Source of the DNA: Nibricoccus aquaticus
GTDB lineage: Bacteria; Verrucomicrobiota; Verrucomicrobiia; Opitutales; Opitutaceae
NCBI RefSeq assembly: GCF_002310495.1
Contig: NZ_CP023344.1
Span: 1,860,001 to 1,924,000 of the forward strand
Reading direction: 5' to 3'
Length of the DNA stretch: 64,000 nucleotides
Shown: positions 34,566-44,557 of the stretch, in pieces
Position numbering within the stretch: position 1 is the stretch's first letter
How the letters are laid out: each line of letters opens with the position of its first letter
The notes under the pieces: generated by a model
The model's input: the letters and a program-made list of their open reading frames with translations, nothing else
Databases searched by the model: none
Told to the model about the DNA's origin: nothing
Translations under genes and position numbers: made by a program

Positions 34566-34823
34566 CAGCCGTTTGGACTTTGTCCGCCTGCGCTGGAGTG
34601 CCCTGCTTCGTCAACGCCGCAACCGCGGGAAAACCTGCCTGCCCAGAAGCGAACGGCACCGCCCCCCGCATGTGTTAACCAGCCAGCCAGCCCCGGCGAA
34701 ACATTCCCCTAGCCTCCCCCCGGGAAAGTTCCTAGTCCCTAGATCGTCAGATACGATCGCCCCGTCGCTTCCGCCACACGCCTTGGCAACCCGAACTCCG
34801 TTCACGCCGCACCCCGCCTCGTC

Positions 34824-36755
34824 ATGACTCTGACTGCCCGCCTCACCTTGGTGATGGTCGCCCTCGTCGTCGCGACCGCCGCCGCCGTGGGTTTTTTAAC
34901 CTACCATAATCTCCAGGCCGTCGTCCTCCCCGTCGAACTCGCGCGCCTCCAATCTCACGTGCAACAACTCGCCGTGAAACTCGACGAAAGCGTCTCCGCC
35001 GCACGCAACGACGCCGCCGCCTTCGCCAGCGCCGCCGCCCTCGAAGGCATCATCCGTGCCCGCGAAAACGACGGCACCGATCCCGAAGGCGGCATCCCCG
35101 AAACCATCTGGCGCGACCGCCTCGCCAGGCGCTTCGCCGCCGAGCTCGCCGCCAAACCCTACTACCTCAAATTCCGCCTCATCGGCACCGCCCACGAGGG
35201 CCGCGAAATCGTCCGCGTGGACCGCTTCGACACCTACGACGGCATCCGCATCGTCCCCGAACCCGAACTCCAGCCCAAGGGCTCGCGCTTCTTCTTCACC
35301 GAAACCCTCCGCCTCCCCAAAGGCCAAGTCTACGTCTCCCCCATCACGCTCAACCAGGAGGACGGCGTCATCCATGAGCCCCACGCCCCCATGCTCCGCA
35401 CCGGCGTGCCCATCCACGCCCGGTCCGGCCAGCCCTTCGGCATCATCCTCATTAACGTCGACATGCGCCCCATCTTCGCGCGCCTGAAAGCACCCGAGCA
35501 CACCCGCGGCACCGTCTACATCGTCAACGACCAGGGCGACTTCCTCCTCCACCCCGACCGCGCCAAAGAATTCGGCTTCGACCTCGGTAAACGCCACCGC
35601 CTGCCCGACGATTTCCCCGCGCTCGAAGGCGTGCATACCGCCACCGCCCCCGGCACCCGACTCTTCCGCAGCCCCGACGGCACCGAATTCGGCGCTGCCT
35701 TCACGCCGGTCAAACCCGCCTCCGGCCCCGGCGTCGTCCTCGTGGAGATCGTGCCCAAAGATCAACTACTCCAGTCCACCCGCTCCGTCCGCGATTCCAG
35801 CCTCCTCGGCGCGCTTCTCGCCGCCGCCTGCGCCACCCTCCTCGCCGCCCTCCTCGCCCGCTCCCTCAGCAAACCCGTCGTCCAGCTCACCACCGCCGTC
35901 AAAGCCTTCGCCTCCGGCAACTCCGCGCCCCTCCCCGTCGCCGCCCCCGGCGAGATGGGCGTCCTCGCCCGCTCCTTCCACGACATGCGCTCCGAAGTCG
36001 CCGCCCTCCGCGCCGACCTCGAACACCGCGTCACCGCCCGCACCGCCGAACTCGAAGCCGCCAACAAGGAACTGGAAGCCTTCAGTTACTCCGTCTCCCA
36101 CGACCTCCGCGCCCCGCTCCGCGCCGTCGATGGTTTCTCCGACGCCCTCCAGACCGACTTCGGTCCCTCGCTACCGCCCGATGCGCAGCGCTACCTCGCC
36201 ATGATCCGCGAGGGCGCCCAGCGCATGGGCGCGCTGATCGACGACCTCCTCGCCTTCTCCCGCCTCAGCCGCCAGCCGATGCGCCTCCAAAATCACGACC
36301 CCGCGCGCCTCGTCCGCGAAGCCCTCCAGGATCTCGGTGGCTTTCCCAAAGATCGCTCCATCGAACTCAAACTCGGCGAACTCCCCGCCGCCTCCGGCGA
36401 CCCCGTCCTCTTGAAACAAGTCTGGGTCAACCTCCTGTCCAACGCCGTCAAATACACCCGCCCCCGCGCGACCGCGGTGATCGAGATCGGCGCCAGCCTC
36501 GAAAACGGCCGGACGGTTTACTTCATCCGCGACAACGGCACCGGCTTCGACATGAAGTACGCCCACAAACTCTTCGGCGTCTTCCAGCGCCTCCACCGCG
36601 CCGAGGAATTCGAAGGCACCGGCGTCGGCCTCGCCATCGTCCACCGCATCCTCCAACGCCACGGCGGCCGCATCTGGGTCCACGCCGAGCCCGATAAAGG
36701 CACCACCTTCTTCCTGACACTTCCCCCACCGATCCCAGCCGCCCCCGTTGTATGA
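34824..36755 (+). CDS. Membrane histidine kinase with periplasmic sensor and HAMP
   Basis: 643 aa. TM1 is at about residues 8-28 ([18 protein letters not shown]). A periplasmic Cache-like sensor of about 280 residues follows ([46 protein letters not shown]). TM2 is [19 protein letters not shown], and then comes a HAMP domain. HisKA has His426 in [12 protein letters not shown], the sequence class seen in phytochrome-like kinases. The HATPase has [17 protein letters not shown] and GTGVGLAIV. It has no receiver of its own. The next gene, a receiver, overlaps its stop by ATGA and is the likely partner. The signal it senses is unknown. Confidence 0.93.
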   Translation: MTLTARLTLVMVALVVATAAAVGFLTYHNLQAVVLPVELARLQSHVQQLAVKLDESVSAARNDAAAFASAAALEGIIRARENDGTDPEGGIPETIWRDRLARRFAAELAAKPYYLKFRLIGTAHEGREIVRVDRFDTYDGIRIVPEPELQPKGSRFFFTETLRLPKGQVYVSPITLNQEDGVIHEPHAPMLRTGVPIHARSGQPFGIILINVDMRPIFARLKAPEHTRGTVYIVNDQGDFLLHPDRAKEFGFDLGKRHRLPDDFPALEGVHTATAPGTRLFRSPDGTEFGAAFTPVKPASGPGVVLVEIVPKDQLLQSTRSVRDSSLLGALLAAACATLLAALLARSLSKPVVQLTTAVKAFASGNSAPLPVAAPGEMGVLARSFHDMRSEVAALRADLEHRVTARTAELEAANKELEAFSYSVSHDLRAPLRAVDGFSDALQTDFGPSLPPDAQRYLAMIREGAQRMGALIDDLLAFSRLSRQPMRLQNHDPARLVREALQDLGGFPKDRSIELKLGELPAASGDPVLLKQVWVNLLSNAVKYTRPRATAVIEIGASLENGRTVYFIRDNGTGFDMKYAHKLFGVFQRLHRAEEFEGTGVGLAIVHRILQRHGGRIWVHAEPDKGTTFFLTLPPPIPAAPVV

Positions 36756-37195
36756 ACGATTCCCACGCCGTCGAAATTCTCCTCGTCGAAGACAACCCGC
36801 ATGACCTCGAACTCACCCTGCGCGCGCTCAAAAAAGCCGGCATCGCCAACCGCATCCAAGTCGCCCGCGACGGTGCCGAGGCCCTGGAGTTCATTTTCTG
36901 CGAAGGCCCCCACGCCACCCGCCGCATCGACGATGTCCCCAAAGTCATCCTCCTCGATTTGAAACTCCCCAAGGTGGACGGCCTCGAAGTGCTCCAACGC
37001 GTCAAAGGCGATCCGCGTACCAAGGCCATCCCCGTCACCATCCTCACCTCCTCGAAAGAGCAGCGCGACATCGTCGAAAGCTACCACCTCGGCGTGAACA
37101 GCTACATCGTGAAACCGGTGAACTTCGAAAGCTTCTCCACCGCCGTCCAAAACCTCGGCCTCTACTGGCTCCTCCTCAACCAGCCCCCCGCGTAA
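36752..37195 (+). CDS. Single-domain response regulator (Rcp1-like)
   Basis: 147 aa receiver without an output domain. It has [18 protein letters not shown], the phospho-acceptor Asp69 in [15 protein letters not shown], the [12 protein letters not shown] switch threonine region and the conserved lysine in SYIVKPVNF. The extended loop around [16 protein letters not shown] is typical of the Rcp1/CheY-like receivers paired with phytochrome-type kinases. It is coupled to the upstream membrane kinase by a 4-base overlap and closes the signalling block. Confidence 0.94.
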   Translation: MNDSHAVEILLVEDNPHDLELTLRALKKAGIANRIQVARDGAEALEFIFCEGPHATRRIDDVPKVILLDLKLPKVDGLEVLQRVKGDPRTKAIPVTILTSSKEQRDIVESYHLGVNSYIVKPVNFESFSTAVQNLGLYWLLLNQPPA

Positions 37196-37196
37196 A

Positions 37197-37258
37197 GCTT
37201 CGCCACGCGGCCCCCCACCACGCACCAAACCACCGGCTACCCCACCGCGTGGCGAAGC
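37197..37258. terminator. Long-stem inverted repeat between converging genes
   Basis: GCTTCGCCACGCGG at 37197-37210 pairs perfectly with CCGCGTGGCGAAGC at 37245-37258 across a 34-base loop. It starts one base past the response-regulator stop and ends ten bases before the permease stop on the other strand. Position and symmetry suggest a bidirectional transcription end. There is no T-run, so the mechanism is uncertain. Confidence 0.6.
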
Positions 37259-37268
37259 CTATACGCGG

Positions 37269-38450
37269 CTAGCTCTTCCCTCCCGTCGTCGCGATCCCCT
37301 GCACAAACGTCCGCTGCGCGAAGAAAAACAACACCACCACCGGCACGATCGTCACCGCGCTCGCCGCCATCAGATGATGCCACTGCACCCCGCCGTTCTG
37401 CGCCTGGAAACTCTGCAACGCCAGTGACAGCGGGAACGTCTCCTTCCGCGTCAGATAAAGCAGCGGCCCGAGAAAATCATTCCACGCGTGCAGGAAATGA
37501 AGCACGCCCGCCGTCGCCAGCACCGGCTTGCTGAGCGGCAAAATGATCCGCCAGAAAATCGTCCACTCGCTGCACCCGTCGATCCGTGCCGCCTCGCTCA
37601 ACTCCTCCGGAATCGCCCGGAAAAACTGCCGCATCAGGAAAATATTAAACGCGCTCCCGAAAAACGCCGGCACCCACAGCGGCATCAATGTCCCGATCAT
37701 CCCCAGCTCTTTGAAAACACTGTAGAGCGGCACCATCAGCACCGGGAACGGCACCATCATCGTCGCGAGCGTCACTGCGAAAAACGCATCGCGCCCCCGC
37801 CACCGTATCCGCGCGAACCCATACGCCACGATCGCGTTCGACAGCACCGTCCCGATCACCCCGAGCACGCACACAATCAGCGAATTCGCCGTGAACCGCC
37901 AGAAACTCACCCGATGCTTCGCACCCAGCGCCGCCGGATCATCCGATCCGCCATCGAGCCTGCTGAGCGCATCCGGATAATTCTCCCACCGAAACGCCAC
38001 CCGCGACTCCACTTCTTTGTCCGCCACAAACCGCCACCGGGGCGTCGCCCCAGCCACCGCACCTCGCCCCGCTTTCTCCGTCGCCCGCCACCACCCCGCC
38101 TCCACGCGCTGCACCACCCGCACCACATCGCCGCCCGCCGTCATCTGCGCCAGCTGCTCATCCGAATAGAAAATAATTTTCCCCGCCTGCTCGCCTCCGA
38201 GCCGCTCCACCACCGCGCCCGCCTGCGTCGCGCGATAGTCCAGCGTCACCTCCGCACGCCCCGCGCCCACATCCGCATAATACGCGCGCGGAATCCACGT
38301 CGGCGGCATCGCCGTCGATTGCTCGATCGGCTTCAGCGACGTGATCACGAGCCACACAAACGGCACCAAAAACAAACACGCCATCCCGCCGAGCAGCCCA
38401 TAGATCACGAACCGTTTCGTCGTCTTCCTCAGTTCAACCGTCCCCTTCAC
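37269..38450 (-). CDS. Sugar ABC transporter permease (MalG-type) with a large periplasmic insert
   Basis: Inner-membrane permease of a carbohydrate ABC importer. It has 393 aa, about 110 longer than usual. TM1 is residues 14-37. The usual PPTWIPRAYYA entry is followed by about 95 extra residues (56-152) before the normal ENYPDALS segment, and the core starts at FWRFTANSLIV. The ATPase-contacting loop is EELSEAARIDGCSEWTIFWRIILPL. The start is a GTG with GGAGG a few bases upstream. It is the last gene of the GH2-binding protein-permease-permease run. The insert, rich in Val, Arg and Trp, lies outside the membrane and may contact the binding protein. Confidence 0.92.
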   Translation of the reverse strand: MKGTVELRKTTKRFVIYGLLGGMACLFLVPFVWLVITSLKPIEQSTAMPPTWIPRAYYADVGAGRAEVTLDYRATQAGAVVERLGGEQAGKIIFYSDEQLAQMTAGGDVVRVVQRVEAGWWRATEKAGRGAVAGATPRWRFVADKEVESRVAFRWENYPDALSRLDGGSDDPAALGAKHRVSFWRFTANSLIVCVLGVIGTVLSNAIVAYGFARIRWRGRDAFFAVTLATMMVPFPVLMVPLYSVFKELGMIGTLMPLWVPAFFGSAFNIFLMRQFFRAIPEELSEAARIDGCSEWTIFWRIILPLSKPVLATAGVLHFLHAWNDFLGPLLYLTRKETFPLSLALQSFQAQNGGVQWHHLMAASAVTIVPVVVLFFFAQRTFVQGIATTGGKS

Positions 38451-38481
38451 GCCACACCTCCGTCCTCGTCACTCCGACTTT

Positions 38482-38500
38482 GCGCCTTCGCGCCTTTGCG
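38482..38500. repeat. Single arm of the CGCAAAGACGCGAAG repeat family
   Basis: The 19 bases GCGCCTTCGCGCCTTTGCG match the right arm at 21784-21802 with two differences. No paired arm is evident here. It lies in the 100-bp gap between the two permease genes. Confidence 0.6.
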
Positions 38501-38550
38501 TGAGCCCCAAGACTCAGCTTCATCCGCTTTGCGCTCCATATCACGGTTCT

Positions 38551-39462
38551 TCATTCCGCGTTCCCCCTCGAAAGCCGCGTCGCCATCCACGTCAGCACCG
38601 CGATCACGATGAACAGCACATACGCCATCGCGCTCGCGTAGCCCATCCGCAGATCGTGAAACGCCGTCGTGAACAGATACATCGTATAAAACAACAGCGA
38701 CCTTGCCGGCGCCCCGTCATGCGTCCCCGTCCCGCCATTCGCCGCATCCGAAATAATAAACGCCTGCGCGAACACCTGCATCGCCCCGATCAGCCCCATC
38801 ACCACGTTGAAATAAACCACCGGCGCGATGCACGGCAGCGTCACATGCCGGAACCGTTTCCACGCCGACGCCCCGTCGATCTCCGCCGCCTCGTACAACT
38901 CCTTCGGCACATTCTGCAGCCCCGTCAGATAGATCACCATCGCGTTGCCCACACCCCACAGACTCATGATCACCAGCGCCGGCTTCGACCACGCAGGATC
39001 CGCAAACCACGCCGGCGGCGTCAGCCCAAACCAGCCCAGCACCGGCGCGAGCACACCGTTAAGAAGCCCGTACTCCCCGTTGAAAATCCACAGCCACAAC
39101 ATCGACGACGCCACCACCGGCACGATCGACGGCAGATAAAACACCACGCGAAAAAACGGCCGCCCGCGCACGTCGCAGTTCAGCAGCATCGCCAGCCCCA
39201 GCGCCACCGCCGTCCCCAGCGGCACCGACAGCGCCGCGAACACGAGCGTGTTCCCGAGCGATTTCCAAAACAACGCGTCGCCCACCAGCTCCTGATAATT
39301 TTCCCCGCCGATCCACACCGCCGACTTCAAAATCGAGTAGTCGCAGAAACTATAATACAACGACGCGATCACCGGATAAGCCGTGAACACGCCCAGCCCC
39401 ACGATCCACAAACTCGTGAACCCCAGCCCCGCGAAAAAATTCTTCCGCTCTCTCGGTGTCAT
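38551..39462 (-). CDS. Sugar ABC transporter permease (MalF-type)
   Basis: 303 aa with six predicted membrane segments, starting FFAGLGFTSLWIVGLGVFTAYPVIASLYYSF. The conserved loop is LYEAAEIDGASAWKRFRHVTLPCIAP, which docks on the ATPase. It forms the transmembrane channel together with the downstream MalG-type permease. Its start overlaps the binding-protein stop by four bases (39459-39462). No ATP-binding subunit is encoded in the operon; a shared MsmX-like ATPase elsewhere in the genome is the usual solution. Confidence 0.93.
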   Translation of the reverse strand: MTPRERKNFFAGLGFTSLWIVGLGVFTAYPVIASLYYSFCDYSILKSAVWIGGENYQELVGDALFWKSLGNTLVFAALSVPLGTAVALGLAMLLNCDVRGRPFFRVVFYLPSIVPVVASSMLWLWIFNGEYGLLNGVLAPVLGWFGLTPPAWFADPAWSKPALVIMSLWGVGNAMVIYLTGLQNVPKELYEAAEIDGASAWKRFRHVTLPCIAPVVYFNVVMGLIGAMQVFAQAFIISDAANGGTGTHDGAPARSLLFYTMYLFTTAFHDLRMGYASAMAYVLFIVIAVLTWMATRLSRGNAE

Positions 39463-40847
39463 CGCCGTGCCTCCTTCGCATCAGCCGCCCGTCGCTGCCG
39501 CTCCAGACTCCGCTTGTACCGCTCCCAACTCGCGCTCACCCGCGCCTGACACTCCGCCAGCGCCGCCTCCGGCTTGGCCATCAACGTCCGCGTCTGCTCG
39601 AACACCGCCATAAACTCCCGGTTGTACTCCTGCCACAACCCGACCTGCGGCACCGACACCGCGTGCGGACTCGCCGACAGCTCCCGAAAAATCCCGATGA
39701 ACGGATGCGGATGCCGCTTCTCGAAAAACGGACTCCACTCCCGCAACGGCGAACTCTTCGCCTGCAAAAAACACGTCAGCTCGATCCCCGTTAGGTCCTC
39801 CCGCGTTTTCGCCGCCGCATTACTGGTGTTGGCAAACTTGATGAACTCCCATGCCGCACGCGGATTCTTCGCTCCGCGCGGGATCACGAGCACGTCCGCC
39901 TCCGCCATCGCAAAATCCTTCACCCCCGCCACCGCCTCCGGCCACGGCCCCACGCCATAATCGAGACCCGGCTTGTACTGGCGGATATAGTTATCGAACC
40001 ACACGCCCTGAAAAACCATCGCGATTTTCCCGTTCATGAACGCCGACTGCGCGTTTAACGCCTGCCCGCCAAACCCGCTCGCAAACGTCCGCACTTCGTC
40101 CCGCCCGTTCTCCTCCGTGTAACGCGCCACCCACCGCATCGCCGCAAGATTCCTCGCATCCGTTCCCACCGTGATGCTCTCTCCGTCGAAAAGCTCCCCG
40201 CCAAACCACCGCGCAAAAATCCACGGCCACCAACCCGGCTCCTGCGGCAAAAACCCCAGCTGCGTTATCCGCCCCGTCTGCGCATCGCGCTTCGTCAGCT
40301 TCCGCGCAAAGTCATCGAGCTCCTCCACCGTCCGCGGCGGCCGCTCCGGATCGAGCCCCGCCTCGCGAAACAACGTCTTGTTCCAATGCAGCGCGATCAT
40401 CGCCGGCGTCGAGATCCCCGCGAAAACCTGCCCGCGATACGCGCAGATGTGCGCGAACGGCGGATAATACCGCGCCAGCCATGCATCGCTCGTCATCCCA
40501 TCTTCGCGAATAAACTCATCCAGCGGCATCAACGCCCCCGCATCCGCAAACGATGCGATATTCTGTACCCAGAGTCCGGCGACATCCGGCGGATCCCCTC
40601 CAGCCGCAGCCACCAAAACCTTACGGTCCACCTGCGACGTCGGGAAATACTCCACCACGACTTTATCCTGCGACCGGTTGAACGCATCCACCGTCGCCTG
40701 CATCGCCACGCCCTCGAAGCTCACCCACTTTTCCCAGTAAGTGACGTGAATCTTCCCGTCCTTCCCGACCACATCCGCCCGCGCCGCAGGCAAAAAGCCC
40801 GCGGCGCAAACAACTGCGCAAACGGAGAAACGCAGCGACCAGCTCAT
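39459..40847 (-). CDS. ABC transporter sugar-binding protein
   Basis: 462 aa periplasmic solute-binding protein (family 1 type). A signal peptide (MSWSLRFSVCAVVCAAGFLPAARA) precedes IHVTYWEKWVSFEGVAMQATVDAFNRS. PDVAGLWVQNIASFADAGALMPLDEF and the FMNGKIAMVFQGVW segment, which precedes the second lobe, are typical. Many exposed Trp residues fit sugar stacking. The start lies four bases after the GH2 stop. Neighbouring beta-galactosidase suggests that the ligand is a galactoside, which is inference. Confidence 0.93.
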   Translation of the reverse strand: MSWSLRFSVCAVVCAAGFLPAARADVVGKDGKIHVTYWEKWVSFEGVAMQATVDAFNRSQDKVVVEYFPTSQVDRKVLVAAAGGDPPDVAGLWVQNIASFADAGALMPLDEFIREDGMTSDAWLARYYPPFAHICAYRGQVFAGISTPAMIALHWNKTLFREAGLDPERPPRTVEELDDFARKLTKRDAQTGRITQLGFLPQEPGWWPWIFARWFGGELFDGESITVGTDARNLAAMRWVARYTEENGRDEVRTFASGFGGQALNAQSAFMNGKIAMVFQGVWFDNYIRQYKPGLDYGVGPWPEAVAGVKDFAMAEADVLVIPRGAKNPRAAWEFIKFANTSNAAAKTREDLTGIELTCFLQAKSSPLREWSPFFEKRHPHPFIGIFRELSASPHAVSVPQVGLWQEYNREFMAVFEQTRTLMAKPEAALAECQARVSASWERYKRSLERQRRAADAKEARR

Positions 40848-40851
40848 GCGC

Positions 40852-43317
40852 TCACTTCACCCGCGCAACTGCCGCAGCGCCAGCCTGAGAACTCGTGAAC
40901 TCCACCATCGCTCCGCTCAACCCCTCCGACTTCGCCTTCAAGACCATCGGCCCCGCCTGATAAGTCGTCTGCACGATCACCTGCGCCAGTCCGTTGAACA
41001 ACTTCCGCTCGCTCGCCTTGTCCGCCTCGTGCGACGCCGGATCACCGTTGCCCACGCCGATGATTTTCCCGCCCGTGATTTCAAACGTCACCAGATTATC
41101 CGCCACCGGCACCGCCCGCCCCTGCGCATCGAGCGCCGAAACCGTGATCACGGACACATCCTGATTGTCCGCCGTCAGCGCCGTCCGATCCGGCGTCATT
41201 ACCAGCTTAGCCGCCAAACCCCTCGTCTCCACTGTGCGCGTCTCCACAACTTTCCCGCCGCGATACCCGCGCGCTTCGAGCGCGCCCGGCGCATACGCGA
41301 CTTTCCACGCCAGATGCCCGTTGCGTGGCATGTCCTGCTTCCCGAGCGATTTTCCATTCAGCAACAACTCCACCGCCTCGTGATTGCTATGTACCCGCAC
41401 GTCGAACTCCTGCCCTTCCTTCCCCGGCCAGTTCCAGTGCGGGAAAACATGCAGCACCGGCTCATCGGTCCACCACGCCTTCAAATAATAGAAACTGTCC
41501 TTCGGAAACCCGCACGTATCCAGAATGCCAAACTGCGAGCTGACCGCCGGCCACTTGAGCGGATTGGGCTCCCCCCGATAATCGAATCCTGTCCAGTAAA
41601 TCACACCCGCCAGATACGGCCGCGCCGCATAATGCTTCCAGCCGGTCTCGACGTTCCCGCCCGAGGTGCCGTCTTCGAGCGGCGCCATGTGCCCGCGCTC
41701 CTTGTCGTCGAAATAAATGCCGCGCGTCGCCTGCGTGGTCGTTTCCTCCGTTCCCAAAATCACCTGCCAGGGGAACTCCTTGTGCTGCTTATCCGTGTCG
41801 CCGTGCCGGATGTAATTCACGCCCATCGCTTCGATCACCGTCGAGATGCCGCCCCAGCCGCCGCTGATCGCCACCGTCATCATCCGCGTCGGATCGAGCC
41901 TCTTCGCAAACGCCTGCATCGTCGTCGTAATCCGCGCGCCGGTGATATTTCCCTCGATCGCCCACTCCTCGTTTCCGAGCGACCACATGATCACGCTCGG
42001 GTGATTCCGGTCGCGCCGGATCATCCGCTCCACCGCGTCGAGATGCAGCGGATTCGAGCCCATGAGCCGCGTCTCATCGATCACGAGCATCCCGAGCCGG
42101 TCGCACGCATCGAGCAACTCCGGCGTCGGGGGATTGTGCGAACAGCGATAAACATTCGAGCCCATCGCCTTCAGCGCCTTGATCCGAAAATCCTGCAACG
42201 CGTCCGGAATCGCCGCCCCCACGCCCGCATGATCCTGGTGGTTATTCGTGCCCTTCAGTTTCACGTGTTTCCCGTTCAGGAAAAACCCCTCGTTCGGATC
42301 GAACCGCACCGTGCGAATTCCAAATTTCGTCTCCACGCGATCCACCACCGCCCCACCAGCACTCACCTCCGCGACGAGCGTGTACAGCACCGGAGTCTCA
42401 ATCGACCAAAGCTGCGGCTTCGTCACCGCCAGAGCAGAGCCCAACTCCACCGTCTCTCCCGCCTCCACTCCCTGCATCTCCGTCGCCGCCTCCGCCACGC
42501 TCTTCCCGTCGGCATCAATCACGAGATAACGCACCGACATCCCCGCCGCCTCCGCCTTTCCAAGCGCGTGCGCCACCTCCGACCACACCTGAACCTTTGC
42601 TGCGCCCGCTTCATCCACATCCGTCACGATCGTCGTCCCATCCGCGACCAGATGCACCGGCGCCGTCTTCTCCAACCACACATGGCGGTAAATGCCCGCA
42701 CCCTCGTAAAACCAACCTTCTTCCATCGTCACATCGCAACGCACCGCGATCACGTTTTCTCCGCCGTAGTTGAGATAATCCGACACATCGTAACGAAACC
42801 CCAGATAACCGCTCGGCTCCTCCCCGAGATAAAATCCATTCACCCACACCCGCGACGCCCGAAACACGCCGTCGAACACCAGACTGATCCGCCGCCCCAG
42901 ATCCTCCTTCGGGATAGTGATTGTCTTCCGATACCATCCCACATTCACGTCCGGAAAGCCCGGCCCCACCGCACGATACCCGTGACTGTGCGACCCGTTC
43001 GCCACATTCGGCTGCTCCACCGCCCAGTCATGCGGCAGATCGAGCGTCCGCCACGCCGAGTCATCGAACTTCCCCACCGGCGCCGCCGGTCCATCTCCGA
43101 ATCCCGTCTTCGTGATGTAAGCAAAATACCCCGTCGCATGACCGAAGTCCTTCTTCGTGTCGCTCGGATGCCCAAACGCGAACCTCCACCCGTCATCCAT
43201 CCGCAACCGCTCCCGACCTCCCGATGCATCTGCCGCCATCACCAGCGACACGGCGACACTCACCACAAACGAAACAAGACCAGTCACACGAATCCACGAA
43301 CGGAACGAAGCGCGCAT
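40852..43317 (-). CDS. GH2 beta-galactosidase, exported
   Basis: About 821 aa. A signal peptide (MRASFRSWIRVTGLVSFVVSVAVSLVMAA) comes first. The order is sugar-binding jelly-roll (RTLDLPHDWAVEQ, VFDGVFRASRVWVNG), Ig-like domain, TIM barrel and C-terminal beta domains (DVSVITVSALDAQGRAVPV). The acid/base Glu is in SLGNEEW, preceded by RDRNHPSVIMW; the nucleophile Glu is in ILGTEETTT. FLNGKHVKLKGTNNHQDHAGVG opens the catalytic barrel. ATG 43317 is chosen over a TTG four codons earlier. It is the first gene of the transporter operon, so it probably frees the sugar that the importer takes up. Beta-galactosidase is the best guess within GH2. Confidence 0.9.
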   Translation of the reverse strand: MRASFRSWIRVTGLVSFVVSVAVSLVMAADASGGRERLRMDDGWRFAFGHPSDTKKDFGHATGYFAYITKTGFGDGPAAPVGKFDDSAWRTLDLPHDWAVEQPNVANGSHSHGYRAVGPGFPDVNVGWYRKTITIPKEDLGRRISLVFDGVFRASRVWVNGFYLGEEPSGYLGFRYDVSDYLNYGGENVIAVRCDVTMEEGWFYEGAGIYRHVWLEKTAPVHLVADGTTIVTDVDEAGAAKVQVWSEVAHALGKAEAAGMSVRYLVIDADGKSVAEAATEMQGVEAGETVELGSALAVTKPQLWSIETPVLYTLVAEVSAGGAVVDRVETKFGIRTVRFDPNEGFFLNGKHVKLKGTNNHQDHAGVGAAIPDALQDFRIKALKAMGSNVYRCSHNPPTPELLDACDRLGMLVIDETRLMGSNPLHLDAVERMIRRDRNHPSVIMWSLGNEEWAIEGNITGARITTTMQAFAKRLDPTRMMTVAISGGWGGISTVIEAMGVNYIRHGDTDKQHKEFPWQVILGTEETTTQATRGIYFDDKERGHMAPLEDGTSGGNVETGWKHYAARPYLAGVIYWTGFDYRGEPNPLKWPAVSSQFGILDTCGFPKDSFYYLKAWWTDEPVLHVFPHWNWPGKEGQEFDVRVHSNHEAVELLLNGKSLGKQDMPRNGHLAWKVAYAPGALEARGYRGGKVVETRTVETRGLAAKLVMTPDRTALTADNQDVSVITVSALDAQGRAVPVADNLVTFEITGGKIIGVGNGDPASHEADKASERKLFNGLAQVIVQTTYQAGPMVLKAKSEGLSGAMVEFTSSQAGAAAVARVK

Positions 43318-43350
43318 AAACAAAGACAAGGAGGGTTAGGGGAGAAATGT

Positions 43351-43368
43351 CGGGCCTCCGAAGGCCCG
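43351..43368 (-). promoter_or_regulatory. Leader hairpin upstream of the GH2 operon
   Basis: CGGGCCT and AGGCCCG form a 7-bp stem with a 4-base loop, 34 bases upstream of the GH2 start. In the minus-strand transcript it would lie in the 5' leader close to the start codon, where it could affect translation or mRNA stability. No T-run follows, so it is not a terminator. Confidence 0.4.
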
Positions 43369-43572
43369 GCCAAAACAAGACCAGCACCGTGAACCCAATC
43401 AACCGCGCAAGGAAAGCCGATTTAACACTAAATCCATGCTTTTTTCCTATCCGCTCACTCCGGCTCCCGGTCTGCACGCATTCAGCCGTTCGCAATCTCT
43501 CCACACGCACACCGCCCACGAATCCCGGCTTGCCGCCCATTTCGACTCCACCCGTACTCTCCGGCGTTCGTC

Positions 43573-43648
43573 GTCCTCGTAGCTCAAATGGATAGAGCGC
43601 GCGTTTCCTAAACGTGTGATCCCAGTTCGATTCTGGGCGAGGGCACCA
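43573..43648 (+). tRNA. tRNA-Arg (anticodon CCU)
   Basis: A full 76-base cloverleaf. The acceptor stem GTCCTCG pairs with CGAGGGC (one G-T pair) and the D stem GCTC with GAGC. The anticodon stem-loop has CGCGT, loop TTCCTAA and ACGTG, with anticodon CCT at 43607-43609. The T stem CCCAG/CTGGG has loop TTCGATT. The CCA end is encoded at 43646-43648. A DUF3800 gene begins 28 bases downstream. Confidence 0.95.
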
Positions 43649-43676
43649 GACCCCCGGGAGATCCAGCCACCACCGA

Positions 43677-44552
43677 ATGTCCGATTTCATCGCATCCACC
43701 CCCTCAGACGAAAAAGAATACGTTCTTTTCTGTGATGAGTCTGACCGCCACGGCGCTTTCTATTCCAACTTCTACGGAGGCGTACGCATACCAGCTTCTC
43801 GGTTATTATCGGTCGAACAAACCCTTCGTGAAAAGAAAACGCATCTCGGTTTAACCAGCGAAATCAAGTGGCAGAAAGTGGGCGCCGACGTAGTAGAACG
43901 ATACGAAGAATTTCTAGCCACGTTCTTCGACCAAATGGCGGCTGGGCGTCTCCACATGCGAGTCATGTTTACCCATAACACCCAAGTTGCCGTGGGCCTG
44001 TCGCGTGATCAGCAGGACCAGAGCTACTACCACCTCTACTATCAGTTTCTTAAACATAGTTTCGGTCTCGCCAGCATTCCGACCCACTCTGCTCCTCCTC
44101 GCTTACGCATATACCTCGATGAAATCGGCGACACCCGTGAACAAATCACCAAGTTCAAGGGCTACTTACTTGGACTCGCCGATATAAAGACCATCCGTCA
44201 CTCCGGCGGCATCGTCCTGGAGCCCAACTCTATTACCGAGGTCCGATCACACGATCATATCATCATGCAGGCACTCGATACCGTGCTCGGATCAATCACC
44301 TTCCGATTAAACGACAAACACCTGGAAAAATTGCCAGGCACACGTCGTCGCGGAAAGCGGACTATCGCCAAGGATCGGTTGCAGAAATTCATCCTAAGCC
44401 AGATCAAACGGGTCACCGGCAAGCTGCATTTCAACATCGGCATAAGCACGGGGAGATCAGCAAGTCCGGACGCCGCGTGGTCAGATCCTTACCTTCATTG
44501 GCAATTCGTGCCTAAAAACATTCAGATCAATAAGGCCTTCCACAAACGATGA
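43677..44552 (+). CDS. DUF3800-family protein
   Basis: 291 aa. The N-terminal VLFCDESDRHG and the later RIYLDEIGD fit the acidic motifs of DUF3800, a family with a proposed RNase H-like fold. Its members are often found near phage or defence genes; their biochemical role is not settled. Two conserved acidic clusters and HDHIIMQALDTVLGSI are visible. The gene is clearly richer in A/T than its neighbours (two 60-base lines count to 57% and 45% GC) and directly follows a tRNA gene. A compound palindrome lies just after the stop. All this suggests acquisition by transfer. No integrase or other mobile gene accompanies it. Confidence 0.8.
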   Translation: MSDFIASTPSDEKEYVLFCDESDRHGAFYSNFYGGVRIPASRLLSVEQTLREKKTHLGLTSEIKWQKVGADVVERYEEFLATFFDQMAAGRLHMRVMFTHNTQVAVGLSRDQQDQSYYHLYYQFLKHSFGLASIPTHSAPPRLRIYLDEIGDTREQITKFKGYLLGLADIKTIRHSGGIVLEPNSITEVRSHDHIIMQALDTVLGSITFRLNDKHLEKLPGTRRRGKRTIAKDRLQKFILSQIKRVTGKLHFNIGISTGRSASPDAAWSDPYLHWQFVPKNIQINKAFHKR

Positions 44553-44557
44553 AAAGA

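Noticed and set aside
34566-34823. Possible small gene in the 258-bp gap between the two kinase genes
   Set aside because: The only open frame is Arg/Pro-rich without motifs or a ribosome binding site.
40846-43392. Plus-strand frame of about 848 codons over the GH2 gene
   Set aside because: Its translation is dominated by Arg, His and Pro, typical of an antisense frame in GC-rich DNA; GH2 motifs are on the minus strand.
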